A stretch of 49,788 nucleotides of DNA from contig JABYQR010000322.1 of the NCBI GenBank assembly GCA_022592445.1, positions 1 to 49,788 on the forward strand, written 5' to 3'. Position numbers and translations under genes: made by a program. Shown piece after piece: positions 21,480 to 34,446 of this stretch. The notes below the pieces were generated by a model. The model was not told the DNA's origin and made no database searches. It saw nothing but the letters and a program-made list of their open reading frames with translations. Origin of the DNA: Cytidiella melzeri. Its lineage: Eukaryota > Basidiomycota > Agaricomycetes > Polyporales > Irpicaceae. Each line of letters begins with the position of its first letter. The stretch's first letter is position 1.

Positions 21480-23730
21480 TCATGTGTTGGAGGGTCCGGT
21501 AACCGTAACCTTGGTCGTGTTAAGCTTCTCCATCACGTCGTCGCTCAGCTGCAAGTGCGCCTTGACTATGTCGGGTGGAGTGAGTGCCAGCCACTATTTC
21601 AGTGCATCCATTGATTCAGTACGCCGATAAGCATACATCTCGGCGGATCCCACTCACCTGGTTCAGGCTAATATCCTCGAATTTATCTAGCGTCCAGATC
21701 AAATCAGCTTCGCGTTGTCCTGTAGGCATACAGCGTAACTCACCAGATTTGAATACCTCCAAGAACTGCAACGTCGTGTTACCAGTATTCTCGACGTAAT
21801 GCCCATATGTCCCGGGGATATATGCTATCACCCACGACAAAAAGTAAGACAGCTCAGTCTCGATGGTCCCACAGAGAAGAGCTACTCACCAACGTCACCA
21901 GCCTAGTTCGGAGAAATATTAATTGAGTTCCGGGGAGCCAGGCTGAATCTGAAAACTTGCATACCTGGTAATTGAAAGTTCTGGCCTTGCCGCTTCATGC
22001 GAAAAGGGTGATACGACCACTTCCTTCCCTGTGAAATCAATGCGTGACATAGCCCAGCACACACTGAAGTAGTATACTTACAAAAAGTAAGTCCACTCGT
22101 CTTGAGTGGGGTGCCACTATACGACAGGTATCAGTGGGGTCTCATTCAATGAAATTTCGGTCGAGACACTTGCATGCAGCTCACTACAGAACGCGATGGT
22201 CAATTGGGAGTTTATTTTCACAATTTAGTCGAGATACACTCACCGCATAGCACCAGGCTCAACAGACACCTCGGCAGCTGCAATAGTCGTCGAGACGTTG
22301 AATACGCTGGAATCGACGACCTTTGCAGAGCCCCCAGCAAGCAGTGATCCCTTCATTGCGGACATCTTGAACGTGTAGGGCATCGTAGCAGATCCATGCG
22401 CGGTGCTCTCGTTGGTCGCGAGAGGTGCTGTAAGTAAGGAAGTGAGGCCACTATTACCTACCGACCATGAAGACGACTGGGTGACGTACTGGCAGGGAAG
22501 ATGTACAATTCCTTGCCCGGGATGTGCGAGAATGCTTCAACAGTGGTATGAAAGTTCTTAGCAAGGACTGACTTGGGTGTATGCGCCAGCCAATCAGTCA
22601 GCTATAGAGAAAGAGTTAGAAAGGAACCCCGTGTGATAGATGTAGAATATCAGCCTGACAGAGAACGTAGAGTCTTCACTGAAGTCGCCGTTATCGAAGA
22701 CCTAGAAGCGTTTTGTGAGCAGGTATCCCAAGAGCGTGGTCCTAATTGCCTGGTGAAGGCAACGTACCAAGAGGAACTCGGCACCATCTGGATTGTGCGC
22801 GGTTGCTTGTAGGACATGTGGTACTCCGGCAGGGAAATACCAAAGGTCTCCCTCGTTCTAGATTGCCACAATAAGAAGTATGACGCTAAGGTAGAAGGAC
22901 CTTGGCGTACCACTGTGTCTAGCCAATTGCCGCCACTAGGGTTGACTGCGGTGATGGTAACGCTACCCTTCAAGACGTAGGCCCACTAACGCCAGCAGTG
23001 TCAGTGATGTTGCTTTGGCGTTCAGTATGGTGGCTCACTTCCGCAGTCTTGTGCCAATGCATCTCACTTTTGTCGACGAGTATTAGTAGCAGAATAATCA
23101 GTGCAGCACTTTTGGATAAGGCTCACCGGACAGCACCTGCTTCGAGACGCATATTCACGCCAGCCATATCTGCGAACACGATCGATCGATATTTTTGAAG
23201 ATTTGCGACACTGTCGATCACACTTCACCTGTCGCAATTGGCATCACTTTGACTATGGGGTCATGTTCAGCACACTTACGGTCCTCAACAAGGGACGAAG
23301 CTTACCATTCTGTTGCCTAGCCCAACCGCCAATCTGGAGGCGGTTGTGGCTGAGTGAGAATGGCCACTTCGCATTGCCTCTGCAGAAGAAGGCATGGTTG
23401 ATGAGAAGAAGACCGCAACATATAGCAAGCCAGCACTTACACAGTTCCAGCATCGGTAGATGGCGGGGCCAGCAGATCCGGGTTTTGAAGGGACGAAGGA
23501 ACATTGTTCGGACCGAGAATTGTAGCACCCAAGCTACCACGAATCGCTTCGGGAGTGACTTTGTCGACCTCGGTCCAAAGCACCTTGTTTGAGTCGGTGA
23601 ATGCATAAGGTGCAGTTTGTGTGGCCTCTGATGCATCCAACGAAGGCGTCCCCGCTGGAGCGGCGAAAGCGACGATGGAACAGAGTAGGACTGTCGAGAT
23701 GATAGACTTGGCGAAGTTGAGGCTAAGCAT
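21480..23730 (-). CDS. Oxalate decarboxylase (bicupin) with an in-frame TGA
   Basis: An intron-dense gene starting at ATG 23730 with a hydrophobic signal peptide (SIISTVLLCSIVAFAAP). Cupin 1 has the metal ligands EMHWH..E and FPAGVPHVLQA. Cupin 2 has ELHWHP..DEW and YIPGTYGHYVENTG. A lid sequence SEDST near TDWLAHTP resembles the SENST loop that directs decarboxylation rather than oxidation. The enzyme would turn oxalate into formate and CO2 outside the cell using manganese. Exons of 10 nt (22174-22183) and 13 nt (21890-21902) occur, and intron 22117-22173 has GC..AG ends. A TGA at 21995-21997, between TLFA and SGKARTFNYQ, interrupts cupin 2; all other joints are in phase. It is a recent pseudogene, an allele, or a sequence error. 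Confidence 0.85.
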
Positions 23731-24607
23731 TCTGGACCGCGTGGAGATTTGCAAGCAAAACGTGAATAAGACCTCTGCGAGATGCTTGAAGGTAACGTCC
23801 TGTTAGTATTTGACCTTGCGTGGTTTTATACCAAGCACTGGCAGCCGTTCCAGCCCTCGGTAGACAAGTGTTTGTGTGGCACGGAGCGTATACATTGCAA
23901 CCCCATGTTGCGCCCCCGATAAAAGCTGTATGTTGTATTCTTCGACGTCGACGCCGTTTGTCGAGCCAATGATGTGGAACGTACTGTATACGCGGGTCAA
24001 AGGCAAAGATGGGGGACAGAGATGGAAGTCAAAGCCGAATAGTCTCGGGCACGATTCAACCGATTGCCAAGCTGTACCCTGAGTGGCTTGGCGGCATGCT
24101 GTGTGAGAAATATCCTTCTTCAGGGTTGGACTGAAGGATATGTACTGTTGCTTCGTTGCATAGCTGGCACGGGGTAAAGCTTTGTCTTGTAGGGTTGCGC
24201 AAAACTTGGAACATCCTTAGGCTTGGCTGCAGACACTCCGAGTCGCCCGCCGAGTACCTTCCTGTAAAAGCCGCCAAGACTTAAATCCTTCATAATAAAC
24301 GACGCAGACTCACCAAGGCATGCGTCTGAAATTTAGGCTGAGGAGTGAGGTTTGATGCGCTGGATGTGATCGCCACGTTCTATATCAATAGTTGGTCGCT
24401 CTAGTAGCACATGGTCAGTACGAATAGCGAGTAGTTGCGGGATGAATGACAATTCTTGTACCAAGCCTTCACTGAGCTCTGGTTCTGCCTGCGCAGTTAC
24501 CTACACATCGTGACGCGCAATCTGCGTGGTATATGAATTACCTTCCAAGTTGTCAGGACAAATCAAGCGTCATGTATATAGGAAAACAATAATGGCGACA
24601 CAAAACC
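23731..24607. promoter_or_regulatory. Long upstream region of oxalate decarboxylase
   Basis: These 877 bases separate the decarboxylase start and the RAD5 stop. A TATAAAA box (minus strand, 23824-23830) lies about 95 bases upstream of the decarboxylase ATG. I see no gene. A long promoter would fit a regulated secreted enzyme. Confidence 0.45.
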
Positions 24608-27600
24608 TTAACGCGCATCTCCAAACATTATCTTGAGGTTCTCCATGCTGTCAGAGTCCCCCTTGCCTCCAAATGCCTCCTTCACTATGGCTGTTTTGCG
24701 CTTCTGTATCTCTAAAACGCGGCCCTCAATCGTGTCAGATATCTGTGACGGAGTGGTAAATCAAGGGGAATGACGTGGTTTAACACACGCACTATGAATT
24801 GTTTCACATATACGGTCTTCCCCTGCCCAATTCTATGCACGCGGTCAATGGCTGCGTGGAAAGTGAGTGTGGGCTGATGACACAAGCCTTGGTCATGCGC
24901 ACCTTGATTCTCGGTGGCAGAATTCCACCAACAATCCATCTGGATGTCCATCAGCTGTAGTATCTCCCAGTGCAACGGTGTTTACGCACCATGAATACAT
25001 GATTGGCATTCGTCAACTAAGGTGTCAGCCATGTTAGTGATTGAAATGTTAGTGATTGAAACTTCATGACGACGACTCACATTCAAACCTACGCCTCCGG
25101 CCTTCAAGCTAATGATCAGTACCTTGGGCTCCCGGGATGTTGACTTGAAACCAGAGATTGCCTCAGAGCGCTTCTTGACGTCCATTGACCCATCGAACCT
25201 AAACCAAGCAAGGCCTTCGCGCTCGAGGACTATTTGGATCAAGTCGAGAAATGTGGTAAATTGAGAGAATACCACAGCTCTGAAGCACGGATCTTGGTCT
25301 CGAAGACGCCCTGAATTCCGCGTGAGAATGACGAAGAAAATAAGAAATAGTCAAAGCGTACTGAGATTTTGAATAAGTGCATCAAGCTTGGTAGATGAAC
25401 GGAAATCGTTCCGTCGAAGCCTGATTGTTGGAGTGGGCGCCTCATTGTCGCTGGCGTCGGTTTGTTTTGCGCGCATCACTTCCAGCAGGTCGGTTTCCTG
25501 TATCGACCGTCACTCAGGTGTCAAACAGGCACAATAACGTAGTCACCTGCACAGGTCCATGAGAGCATGTGGGACATCTGCCCTCCTCGCCTTTGTCCGC
25601 GAGATTAGACAGGAAAGCCGTGATACAGTCCTTACAACTTGAACGGTAGCGTACTTTCAGCATAGCGTTACTACGCCAAGCGAAAGGACATACCATTGAT
25701 GCAAGCAACCTGGTATGACCATGGGATACTGCATTACATCCATGCATATTGGGCATTCAGCATTTTCATCCGCACCAAGATTGTTCAGGACGTCTTCCAC
25801 AAAAGCGCTATTCGGGTTTGATGAATTTTCTCCTTGCAAAAATTGCTGAATCATGTCCTCGATGTCTACACTCCCGCCGCTTGTCGAGATCTTCGCCCGT
25901 TCTGCGCCAGTTCCTGATATGACCAAGCTCGGATGCAGTACTGCTCGTCTCAGGCTATCGAATGTGTTTTAGTCTTTATGCTGAAGAGTGCATATTGAGA
26001 TGCCAATGACTGACCGCATCAGCATAGCCAGAATGGAAGTGTAGTTTTTGCTGACAGCGCCCTTATCACTCCAGCTCTCGAATTTCTGCTTGGCGCTGGT
26101 GTAGAGCGAGTCGTAAATTTTACGCTCTAGTGGGGAGAACTCTAAGTTTTCCACGGTGATCTGACAACAAACGGCTCAAGGTGAGATGAGCCAAATCGGA
26201 AAGACGACCGTACCTCTTTCGGAGGAAGATCCACGATAGGCTTGCCGTCGAAGTCGAGCATACTCTTCTCCCGCCTGAGTAAAACAGTCTCAAGGATAAC
26301 CTGTACGACTTCAATCGCTTTAGGATCTCTCCCTAAGAACGGCAAAGTCACGAAACTGGGAAAGCGTGAAACTGGTTCTTGCCTTTGAGGATCGACGGAC
26401 TTACGATCGGAAAAACGTGTAATTAGACCATGGCGTGAAGTTCAGGAATTTCCTGTGGAAAGGTTGGATTTAGATTCTCCAACGACGAAATTTGCTCACA
26501 GTAGCGAGAAGAGATCTTCAAGTCGATTGACTATAGGCGTGCCTAAAGCTCGGTGAGAAAACAGAGGCACATTGACCGGAGGCGGAAACCATTACCAGTA
26601 ACAGCCCATCGTCGTCGAGCCCTCAGCGCATAGACAGCTTTGGCTGTCTTACTCTGACGTGATTTTGCGCTGTGCGCCTCGTCCAGGATGATGCCTACGA
26701 AAGTCTCTTACGCTATACCTACGAATAAAATCAAGAAAGCTTACGCAGCCACTCAACTGTGCGGGCAGAAGTGAGCGTGAGTTCGCAATGGTCAATTCTC
26801 ATATACCCACTCTCAAAAACAGGGCTTGACATCCTTTCGGACCTTGCGTGTTCAGAGGCCAATGTGCCATATGATGTCACGACAACATTTACGCCATTTT
26901 CCTGCTGCACTACGGACTGCAGATCCAAGCGGTTTTGTCCGTGCCATACCAGTACCTTCAAGGTACCAGGTTGGCTTGATCTCGTGAGCTCTTCTGCCCA
27001 CTGTGACAGAAGCGACGTTGGCGCAACTATCAATGTGGCCGAGGGACCTTTACACGCAAACTGCTGTTTCGAAGAGCGAAAATTCTTGTCGAGTCGTAAT
27101 TGACGACGTTTGGAAGGGCCTTGATCGTCGGCAGGATCCTCCGCCTCACGAGCTGTTTGAATGAGAGCGCTCAACATGATAGTTTTGCCCATTCCCACTG
27201 CAAGGGTACATTAGTAGCTCAAAAGCAAAATACACGAGATACGCACTTTCTAATAAGTTGTTGTAGGCCTTTGTCGACGTCACGAGTAAATGAGCACTCA
27301 CCATCTCTAAATTGAACACTCAATTGGGAATATCCGAGGTTTGCTTTGCATAGTACTTACGCGAGGATGCCACCTTTGAACTTGCGCTCTGCTCTCGGGA
27401 ACTCCAAACTCAGCTCGCCGGAGTATTCGTTGAAATAGAACGGTCGCTCGTCGGTCAAGTCAATGACACCCGCGTTAGGATCTGCTGGAAATGTGTATCT
27501 AAGGAGACCAATAAATGATGAACTGCGGAAGAATATGGAGAGAAATAGGCTTTACTCTTTCCATAGCGGGTGCATGGGGTGTTCTTTGCGTGCGGATTCT

Positions 27601-29218
27601 GTGCTCATCTCCATGGCATGCATCCAGCTGATATACTATGAGTAACGACATTTACAAAACAAGATCAAATTATCCGCACCTCAATGCCTGTTTCTGGTAA
27701 CCTCGCAGTGTGAGAGTGAATGTATTCGCGGGTTCCATCTCAGCCATGGTGGAGTCGTCTCGTTGAGCTCTGTCAGTGAAGTGAGAAGACATACTAGTCA
27801 CAAATGGCAAGATGCCGACTTTTTATAGATGAGATTGAGCTGATTGTCGGAAAGGTCTTCAGCATCCGCATCGATCTCGACCTCCTCTCCGTCGCCGACA
27901 ATCTCGGTCTTCGAACGTCTGTGCTGGTCCTTCTTGTCCTTAGTTAGCAAGGTCAAGTCTTCTTTAGTCAAATCTTTTCCCCGCGCCGTTATACGTCCCC
28001 GAGTCGTTGGCTTGAGGTCAAGCACTTCGAAGAGATGGAGAAGCGCAGCCTTCCTTTGGCGGAGAATCTGCTCTGCTTCTGTCTCGTGGCCTTCATTGAA
28101 CAGGTGTTTGGGCTGGCTGCTGGACGGAATACTGGGCGATTTAAAGGCAGCTTCCTTGATGTTAACTGTAAGAGATATGATCAAGTCCGCACCAGAATGG
28201 AGCGTAGGTGGGCAGTCAATCATAGAACTCCCTCGAAAGTCCACAACACCTGAAACTATAGCGTTAGACTGAGATAGCGCAAAGAGAAAGTTGAGTATCC
28301 AACCTAGATCGAGTAGCCTTGATACCCAAGTCGCGACTTCCTGGGGCAAGCGACCGAATTCTTCCATTCATGTGAGTGAGTATATCGAAAGCGCAAAGCC
28401 CAATAGTTTACACACCAAATCCTCCTGAATTTGTTATGCGAACCATCAAGTCCTGCTTTCTCTTGCCAAACTTTGTCGACGTCGGCTTCAGCATAGTCGC
28501 AATGGACAGCTGCTTCTTTCCGCCTTTCGTCTTCGAGTCCCTGGTTGAACTTTTTTTCTGAGTATCTGCTTTCTGCGATGTAGCACCGGTTGGCTCGTCT
28601 CTCTCGATGACAATCTCGTCTCCTGGCTGCAACGCAGATACGCGAATGTTGAATCAAAAAGGTGTATGGAGCCCATACCTTGATATACCCGCTGCCGCGG
28701 ACAGTGCTCCAGGCGTTGCCGACTATGAAAGATCCCAAGAAGGCAGACACGAACGGTGCAGTGTCGTTTTGACCCTCAGATGACTTTCGACGTTTCTTGG
28801 TCGGCGGTTCTTGCACAAGATCCATGTATTCAGAACTGGCGGGGGACGATGATCGCTGAGGCGGAATGGAAGCTACGCTAGACACACTAGATGCTCGTCT
28901 GCTGGTAGCCCGGCGAGCATCCGGCTGATACTCTTGCACCTCAGCGTCGTTTGAGCCACCCGCCACCTCTGTCGAGTCCACAAATGCCACATCAACAGCC
29001 ATGGGTTCGTGTCCTCTCTCGACCATCACGACGTCGTCGTCCTCGTCGCTCTCTGGAAGAAACAGAGGCTCGGACGCTTGGCGCGACGGAGCCGCGGAGT
29101 CAGACAACGAATTTTCGTTGTATAGCAGCTGAGCTCCATTCTTAGAGGCTTGCAAGGTAATGTCTTCCTCGTCGTCGTCTGAGCCAGCAAAGAATGCGTG
29201 GTCTGCTTGGTCCGCCAT
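24608..29218 (-). CDS. RAD5: DNA repair helicase/ubiquitin ligase RAD5
   Basis: About 24 exons and roughly 1,100 residues. After an acidic, Ser-rich N-terminus comes a HIRAN domain ([17 protein letters not shown]). The SNF2 helicase follows, with motif [31 protein letters not shown] and WAVTGTPIVN. A C3HC4 RING is inserted (CPICMDV, PGCLHQ, CKDC, CPTC). The C-terminal lobe has [29 protein letters not shown] and [11 protein letters not shown]5 extends PCNA ubiquitin chains through the RING and remodels stalled forks. Motif I (ADEMGMGKT) is intact only if exons of 5 nt (27302-27306) and 3 nt (27247-27249) are used; another exon is 12 nt (26745-26756). All joints checked were in phase. The gene is divergent from CCT7. 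Confidence 0.93.
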
Positions 29219-29406
29219 GTAGTGGTAATCGACGCCTTTGAAGTCGCCCAGTCACGGTCGCGTACCGCGTCCGAGCGCCTCTGCTCTTTCCATAAACACG
29301 CTTGTGCACAAATAGTTACAAGCAGCGCCTATCGAGATGACCATGGAATTTGCGCGTGCTCATAATTACTGCACACCTTCGTTTCTTACCCTCTCAGTTT
29401 GCCAAA
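29219..29406. promoter_or_regulatory. Bidirectional promoter of RAD5 and CCT7
   Basis: Only 188 bases separate the two divergent start codons, so both genes must share this region for initiation. No TATA box is evident to me. Confidence 0.5.
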
Positions 29407-31344
29407 ATGCAGCGTGGATTGCCGATGGTACGTGTATTGCAAGTATTATCTTCTATCTAAGCTCACAGAACTTTAGCAACCCACTGTAGTTCTCCTCAAG
29501 GAGGGCACAGATACTTCTCAGGGCAAACCTCAACTCTTGTCGAATATCTCTGCATGTCTGGCGATCGCGGAGACGCTGTCCAGCACACTCGGTCCTAGAG
29601 GAATGGACAAACTTATTGTGAACGAGCGTGGAGAAGCGCAAATAACGAACGATGGTGCTACGATTCTGAAGCTTCTCGACATCGTTCATCCCGCTGCCCG
29701 AACGCTAGTCGATATTGCTAGAGCCCAAGATGCCGAAGTCGGCGATGGCACCACCAGTGTTGTCCTGCTGGCTGCACAACTGTTGAAGGAGGTTAGGAAC
29801 TATATTGAGGAGGGTGTGAGCCCGCATATCATCATGAAAGGCTTTCGGAAAGCTTCACAACTTGTGAGTTCAGTATTTTCGTTCGATTCAATGTTCCATA
29901 ACTGTTCATAGGCAATCGATCGCATACAGGATATCCAAGTGACTGTAGACAAGTCTGATCCCGAGTATGTACTAAAAGCCTTCCTTGATGTCTGGACATT
30001 GACTGTTCACGTAGGCGTTTCCGATCTCTTTTGCTCAAATGCGCGTCGACGTCTATGTCATCAAAACTGATTCACTCGGAAAAGCCATTTTTTTCGAACA
30101 TGGTTGTAGATGCTGTTCAGTGCTTGGATCAAGACGAACTGGACGAATCCTTGATTGGTGTGAAGAAGATCCCTGGCGGAGGCATGCAAGATTCCCTGCT
30201 GATACGCGGTGTCTCGTTCAAGAAGACATTCACGTACGCTGGTGCTGAGCAGCAACCAAAATCATTCCGCGATCCTCTCATCCTTAGCTTGAATGTCGAA
30301 CTCGAACTGAAGGCAGAGAAGGATAATGCTGAAGTTCGTGTGGAGGCCGTGTCTGACTATCAGGCTATTGTTGATGCGGAGTGGGAGATTATCTATCGCA
30401 AGCTTGAGGCTATCGAGAAGACAGGCGCAAAGGTTGTTCTTAGCAAGCTGCCTATCGGTGATTTAGCCACTCAGTGGTTTGCCGATCGCGACATTTTTTG
30501 CGCTGGTCGCGTCCCCGCTGGCGATCTTCAACGAGTAGTGAAAGCTGTCGGTGGATCCATACAGTCTACATGCACGGATATTCGTCGCGAGCATTTGGGG
30601 ACTTGCGGTCGATTCGACGAAAGGCAGATCGGCGGTGAACGTTACAATGTTTTTGAGGAGTGCCCGAAAGCGAGGACATGCACACTCATTCTTCGCGGAG
30701 GCGCCGAACAGTTCATCGAGGAGGTTGAGCGCAGTCTTCATGATGCTATCATGGTGGTGAAGCGTGCTGTGAAAAATGGAGAGGTCGTTGCTGGTGGTGG
30801 CGCCATCGAGGTTCTTGATCTTTTTCAGTCTACTGATCGGACATTCAACTGACCTTCAGTGCAGATGGATCTATCAGCTCACATACGCAAACATGCCCTC
30901 TCTATTCCTGGAAAGCAGCAGCTGGTCCTGACCGCCTTCGCAAAGGCCCTCGAAATCATTCCCCGTCAAATCTGCGATAACGCTGGCCTCGATTCAACCG
31001 ACATTCTCAACAAGCTGCGCATGAAGCACGCCAATGGGTTTAAGTGGTTCGGTGTTGACGTCGACGGTCTCGATGGCGTACGTGATAACATGGAAGCCTT
31101 CGTCTGGGAACCCAGTCTCGTCAGGGTCAATGCTATCAGCAGTGCCACCGAGGCAGCTTGCTTGATCCTCAGTGTAGATGAGACTGTCAGGAATCCGCAG
31201 AGTGAAGCGGTAAGTTCATCAGAAACGACAAATTTCTGCACAATTGACATATGTTCCCGTTAGCAAAACGCAGGCCCGAAGGCGCCTCCGGGTACAACAC
31301 AACGAGCCCTGAGAGGTCGCGGTCGCGGAATGCCCAGACGGTGA
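29407..31344 (+). CDS. CCT7: Chaperonin TRiC/CCT subunit eta
   Basis: Six exons: 29407-29427 (21 nt), 29477-29863, 29912-29964, 30015-30810, 30865-31209 and 31264-31344, giving 560 residues. The [13 protein letters not shown] start, [34 protein letters not shown] and [14 protein letters not shown] mark the ATPase. [18 protein letters not shown] and IGGERYN are typical of the eta subunit, as is the C-terminal RGRGRG tail. It is one of eight paralogous subunits of the cytosolic chaperonin that folds actin and tubulin. Splice phases agree throughout, and nothing is broken. Confidence 0.96.
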
Positions 31345-31719
31345 ACCATTTGATTCAACGATAGAACTTTAGCGTACAAATTGTCTTCAGCAAGCCAATG
31401 CTAACGAGATTCACCCAAATCCTAAGTCATTATAGACCTTGCCACGTGATATTTTTAGAACGTAGACGCAAATAACGCAATCTATCGCGAAACCTCGTAT
31501 GCTCCTGAATCGGCCATTCTACACCCCACGCTGTGGGAGACACAGTCTGTATGGAGGTCATCTCGTGTGAGGCGCAGCCTGCGGATGTCAACATGCGAGC
31601 TTCTCAACTCTTGCACTGTGTCGCTTGGTGGCCACCTTATAAGCCTCAGAGTCGAGCCATGGGCCTGAGCTGATTTCTGCCCATTCGCTGACCTCGGTCT
31701 TTTCTTCTCCAGAACTGAA
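31345..31719. other. Intergenic between CCT7 and the first MFS gene
   Basis: The 375 bases hold the CCT7 3' end and the promoter of the first transporter. I see no gene or repeat. Confidence 0.45.
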
Positions 31720-34028
31720 ATGACAACAATCTTGATCAATCTACGGGAGAAGGCATTGGATGACTCCTCAGACAAGCTCTCTGTTGCGGGGGACTCAAAG
31801 GTGATCTTGGACATACCTCCGCTTGGCGGACCCATCTCTACAGGTGCTGCGCGAAGGCGATTCTGGACGAGGAAGAAGATAGTTGCCGACTCTATCGCAA
31901 CTCAACCGTCGGTATTTGATGATCCAGCCACTCTTGAAGTCTACCGGCCCCCGCCCGAGTACGAGAACTCCCATCGCTTTGATCCCTTGTTCAGATGGAC
32001 GTGGAAAGAGGAATTTGTGAGTATACGCGTCAAAGTTATGACTCGATACTGATGCATGGATTGCACAGGCTGTGGTGCGGAAGATCGACCTTCGAATCAT
32101 GTTATGGGCCTGGATAATGTTCTTCAGTTTGGACTTGGACCGCGTCAATATCTCACAGGCAAATACCGACAACTTCTTGAATGACCTAAACATGAACACC
32201 GACGACTACAACCTTGGGAACACCTTGTTCAAGGTAGCGTCCATACACTCCTCCGGTTGCATCACATTGACCAAGTCCCGTAGCTCTGTTTTCTGATTGC
32301 AGAGCTGCCATCGCAGCTTTTGTCCAAGCGCATTGGTGTGTTATGGATTTACGAGACGCCAAGACGTGTTATTGACCCATCGTGATAGGGCCGGATCGCT
32401 GGATACCTTCTCAGGTTGGTGACGTGCTGCATCTGCCGTTGTCCAGGTTATCATGTTCGCATAGATGGTCCTCTGGAGCATTGTGTCGTTTTCCCAATAC
32501 TGGATCAAAGACCGCGGATCGTTCCTGGCTACTAGGTGAGCCAAGAATGCTTACGCTTGGCTTGAGAGTTTGTTCCAATATATTGGAAGGTGCTTGCTCG
32601 GCTTCATGCAAGGTGGCTTCATTCCAGACGTTATACTATATCTATCATACTTCTACACCAAGAACGAACTTCCTGTCCGCTTGGCGTGGTTCTGGGTCTC
32701 CAATTACATGGCACAACTGATCGGTGCCTTCCTGGCCACTGGTATCCTGAAGTTGCGTGGTGTCAATGGAGTCGCGGGGTGGAGATACCTGTTTCTTCTC
32801 GAGGGTATCTTAACCCTCGTTGCCGGAGTGTTTTCGTTTTTCCTCATGCCACCTGGACCCACTCAGACGAAGGCTTGGTGGCGTCCGAAGGGCTGGTTCG
32901 ACGAACGGTTTGTTCATGTTACAAAACTTCTACCACAATGGCCACTGATTCTCTGGGCTGTAGGGAAGAGAAGCTCATTGTGAATAGGTTGGTGTTACCG
33001 TGCTACGAGGATGAAAATCGACACATGATATCTGACTCGGGGATATATAGAGTCTTGCGCGACGACCCTTCCAAGTCTGATATGCACAACCGCCAAGGGC
33101 TTACCCTCAAGAATATTTGGACTGTTATTGGCGATTGGAGACAGTGGCCGATATATCTTTTAGGCCTCACGTTCCTCGGTATGTATCATCCTTCGGACGT
33201 TTGAGGCTTTGATGATTTAAGGGACCTGCAGTACCGGTAACACCCCCACAAAATTATCTCACCTTATCACTTCGCGCTCTCGGTTTCGACACAACCCAGT
33301 CGAATTTGCTCAGTATTCCTTCCACCGTGCTGGGAATAATCACTCTGTTGATTTTCTGCTATATGAGCGAGTATATTGATAGTCGCATCGGTGCACTGCT
33401 TACTCTTCAGATCTGGGCTCTTCCCCTGCTCATCGTCTTATACACATTCACGACATCGACATCAAACTGGGTTGTCTTTGCAGTGGTGACGTTGATCACT
33501 GGATATCCCTACGTCCACCCGGTTCAAGTTGCCTGGGCCTCTACCAACTCGCACAGCGTTGGTGCAAGAACGGTATCGGCCTCGATTTACAACATGTTCG
33601 TGCAAGCGGGCGGCATCGTCTCTGTTCGTCACTCTCTCGACTTATTGCGCTGTGAGGCTCTAGCTAACGACAGTCATCACTCGGCGCAGGCGAACATCTA
33701 TCGCAATGATGACAAACCTCTTTGTGAGACTTTCCTGCTGATTTACTATTAAGAATTGACAATAATGATCATGACCAGATAAACGCGGAAATCGAGCGTT
33801 GATTGCCATAACGGTATTGAATATCGTCTTGTACGGTCTCACTTGGCTGTTCTACAGATCCATCAATACACGACGAGATAGAATATGGAATGCGATGTCG
33901 CCTGAAGTCAGCGTCAAAGATCATTATTTTGCAGAAGCTGATTGTAATTCTTCCAGGCACAGCAAACATACCTCGATACTACGAAGGATAAGGGAAATCA
34001 GAGGCTGAACTTCAGGTTCTCGTACTAG
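31720..34028 (+). CDS. MFS transporter, DAL5-type anion:cation symporter (copy A)
   Basis: A many-exon gene of roughly 500 residues. First exons are 31720-32016, 32069-32233, 32284-32335, 32389-32414 and 32465-32535; the last ends at TAG 34028. The cytoplasmic N-terminus carries [20 protein letters not shown]. Transmembrane segments start with LRIMLWAWIMFF; then come [49 protein letters not shown] and [10 protein letters not shown] between the two halves. The second half has [11 protein letters not shown] and NIYRNDDKPLYKRGN. These match allantoate, nicotinate and vitamin permeases of fungi. The substrate cannot be told. It forms a tandem pair with the next gene. Confidence 0.85.
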
Positions 34029-34446
34029 ACAGCGCCACTCTGAATAGCTACCGCTACCAGTAAGTCAATGTCTCGGCTCTGTCGTCAAAGTTCGCCATTC
34101 ATTCCCACTCTGACGCGTGCTATCTTCACAGTAAGTATCTACGCCCATTGGGCCGGCTTTGTCGCATCGGTGGGTGCGCGCGTAGACGCGTGGGATACAA
34201 ATACAACATACTTCGACACCACGACAGTCACGTGCTACATTCGCAATACCACGTCTCCTCTGCGCCATTCATACTCGCTCAGTGATTCGCTACGTGCTAT
34301 AGCATCCACATGGAGGCTCGCGTACCTTTTCAAAATGCTTCCAAAAAACCAAAATGCGCGTGAACAATTCACCCGTCGTAACGCTTAAAGTCGAGTAAGC
34401 CCACATCATTGTCAATCCGTCCCCTTCCACCCTCGCTTTCTGTCAA
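34029..34446. other. Spacer between tandem MFS genes
   Basis: The 418 bases hold a weak open frame (34068-34388) with no recognisable motif. I treat it as 3' end of copy A and promoter of copy B. Confidence 0.45.

Noticed and set aside
21995..21997. Selenocysteine reading of the TGA in oxalate decarboxylase
   Set aside because: Basidiomycetes are not known to use selenocysteine in this enzyme, and Ser or Arg would be expected at this non-catalytic position.
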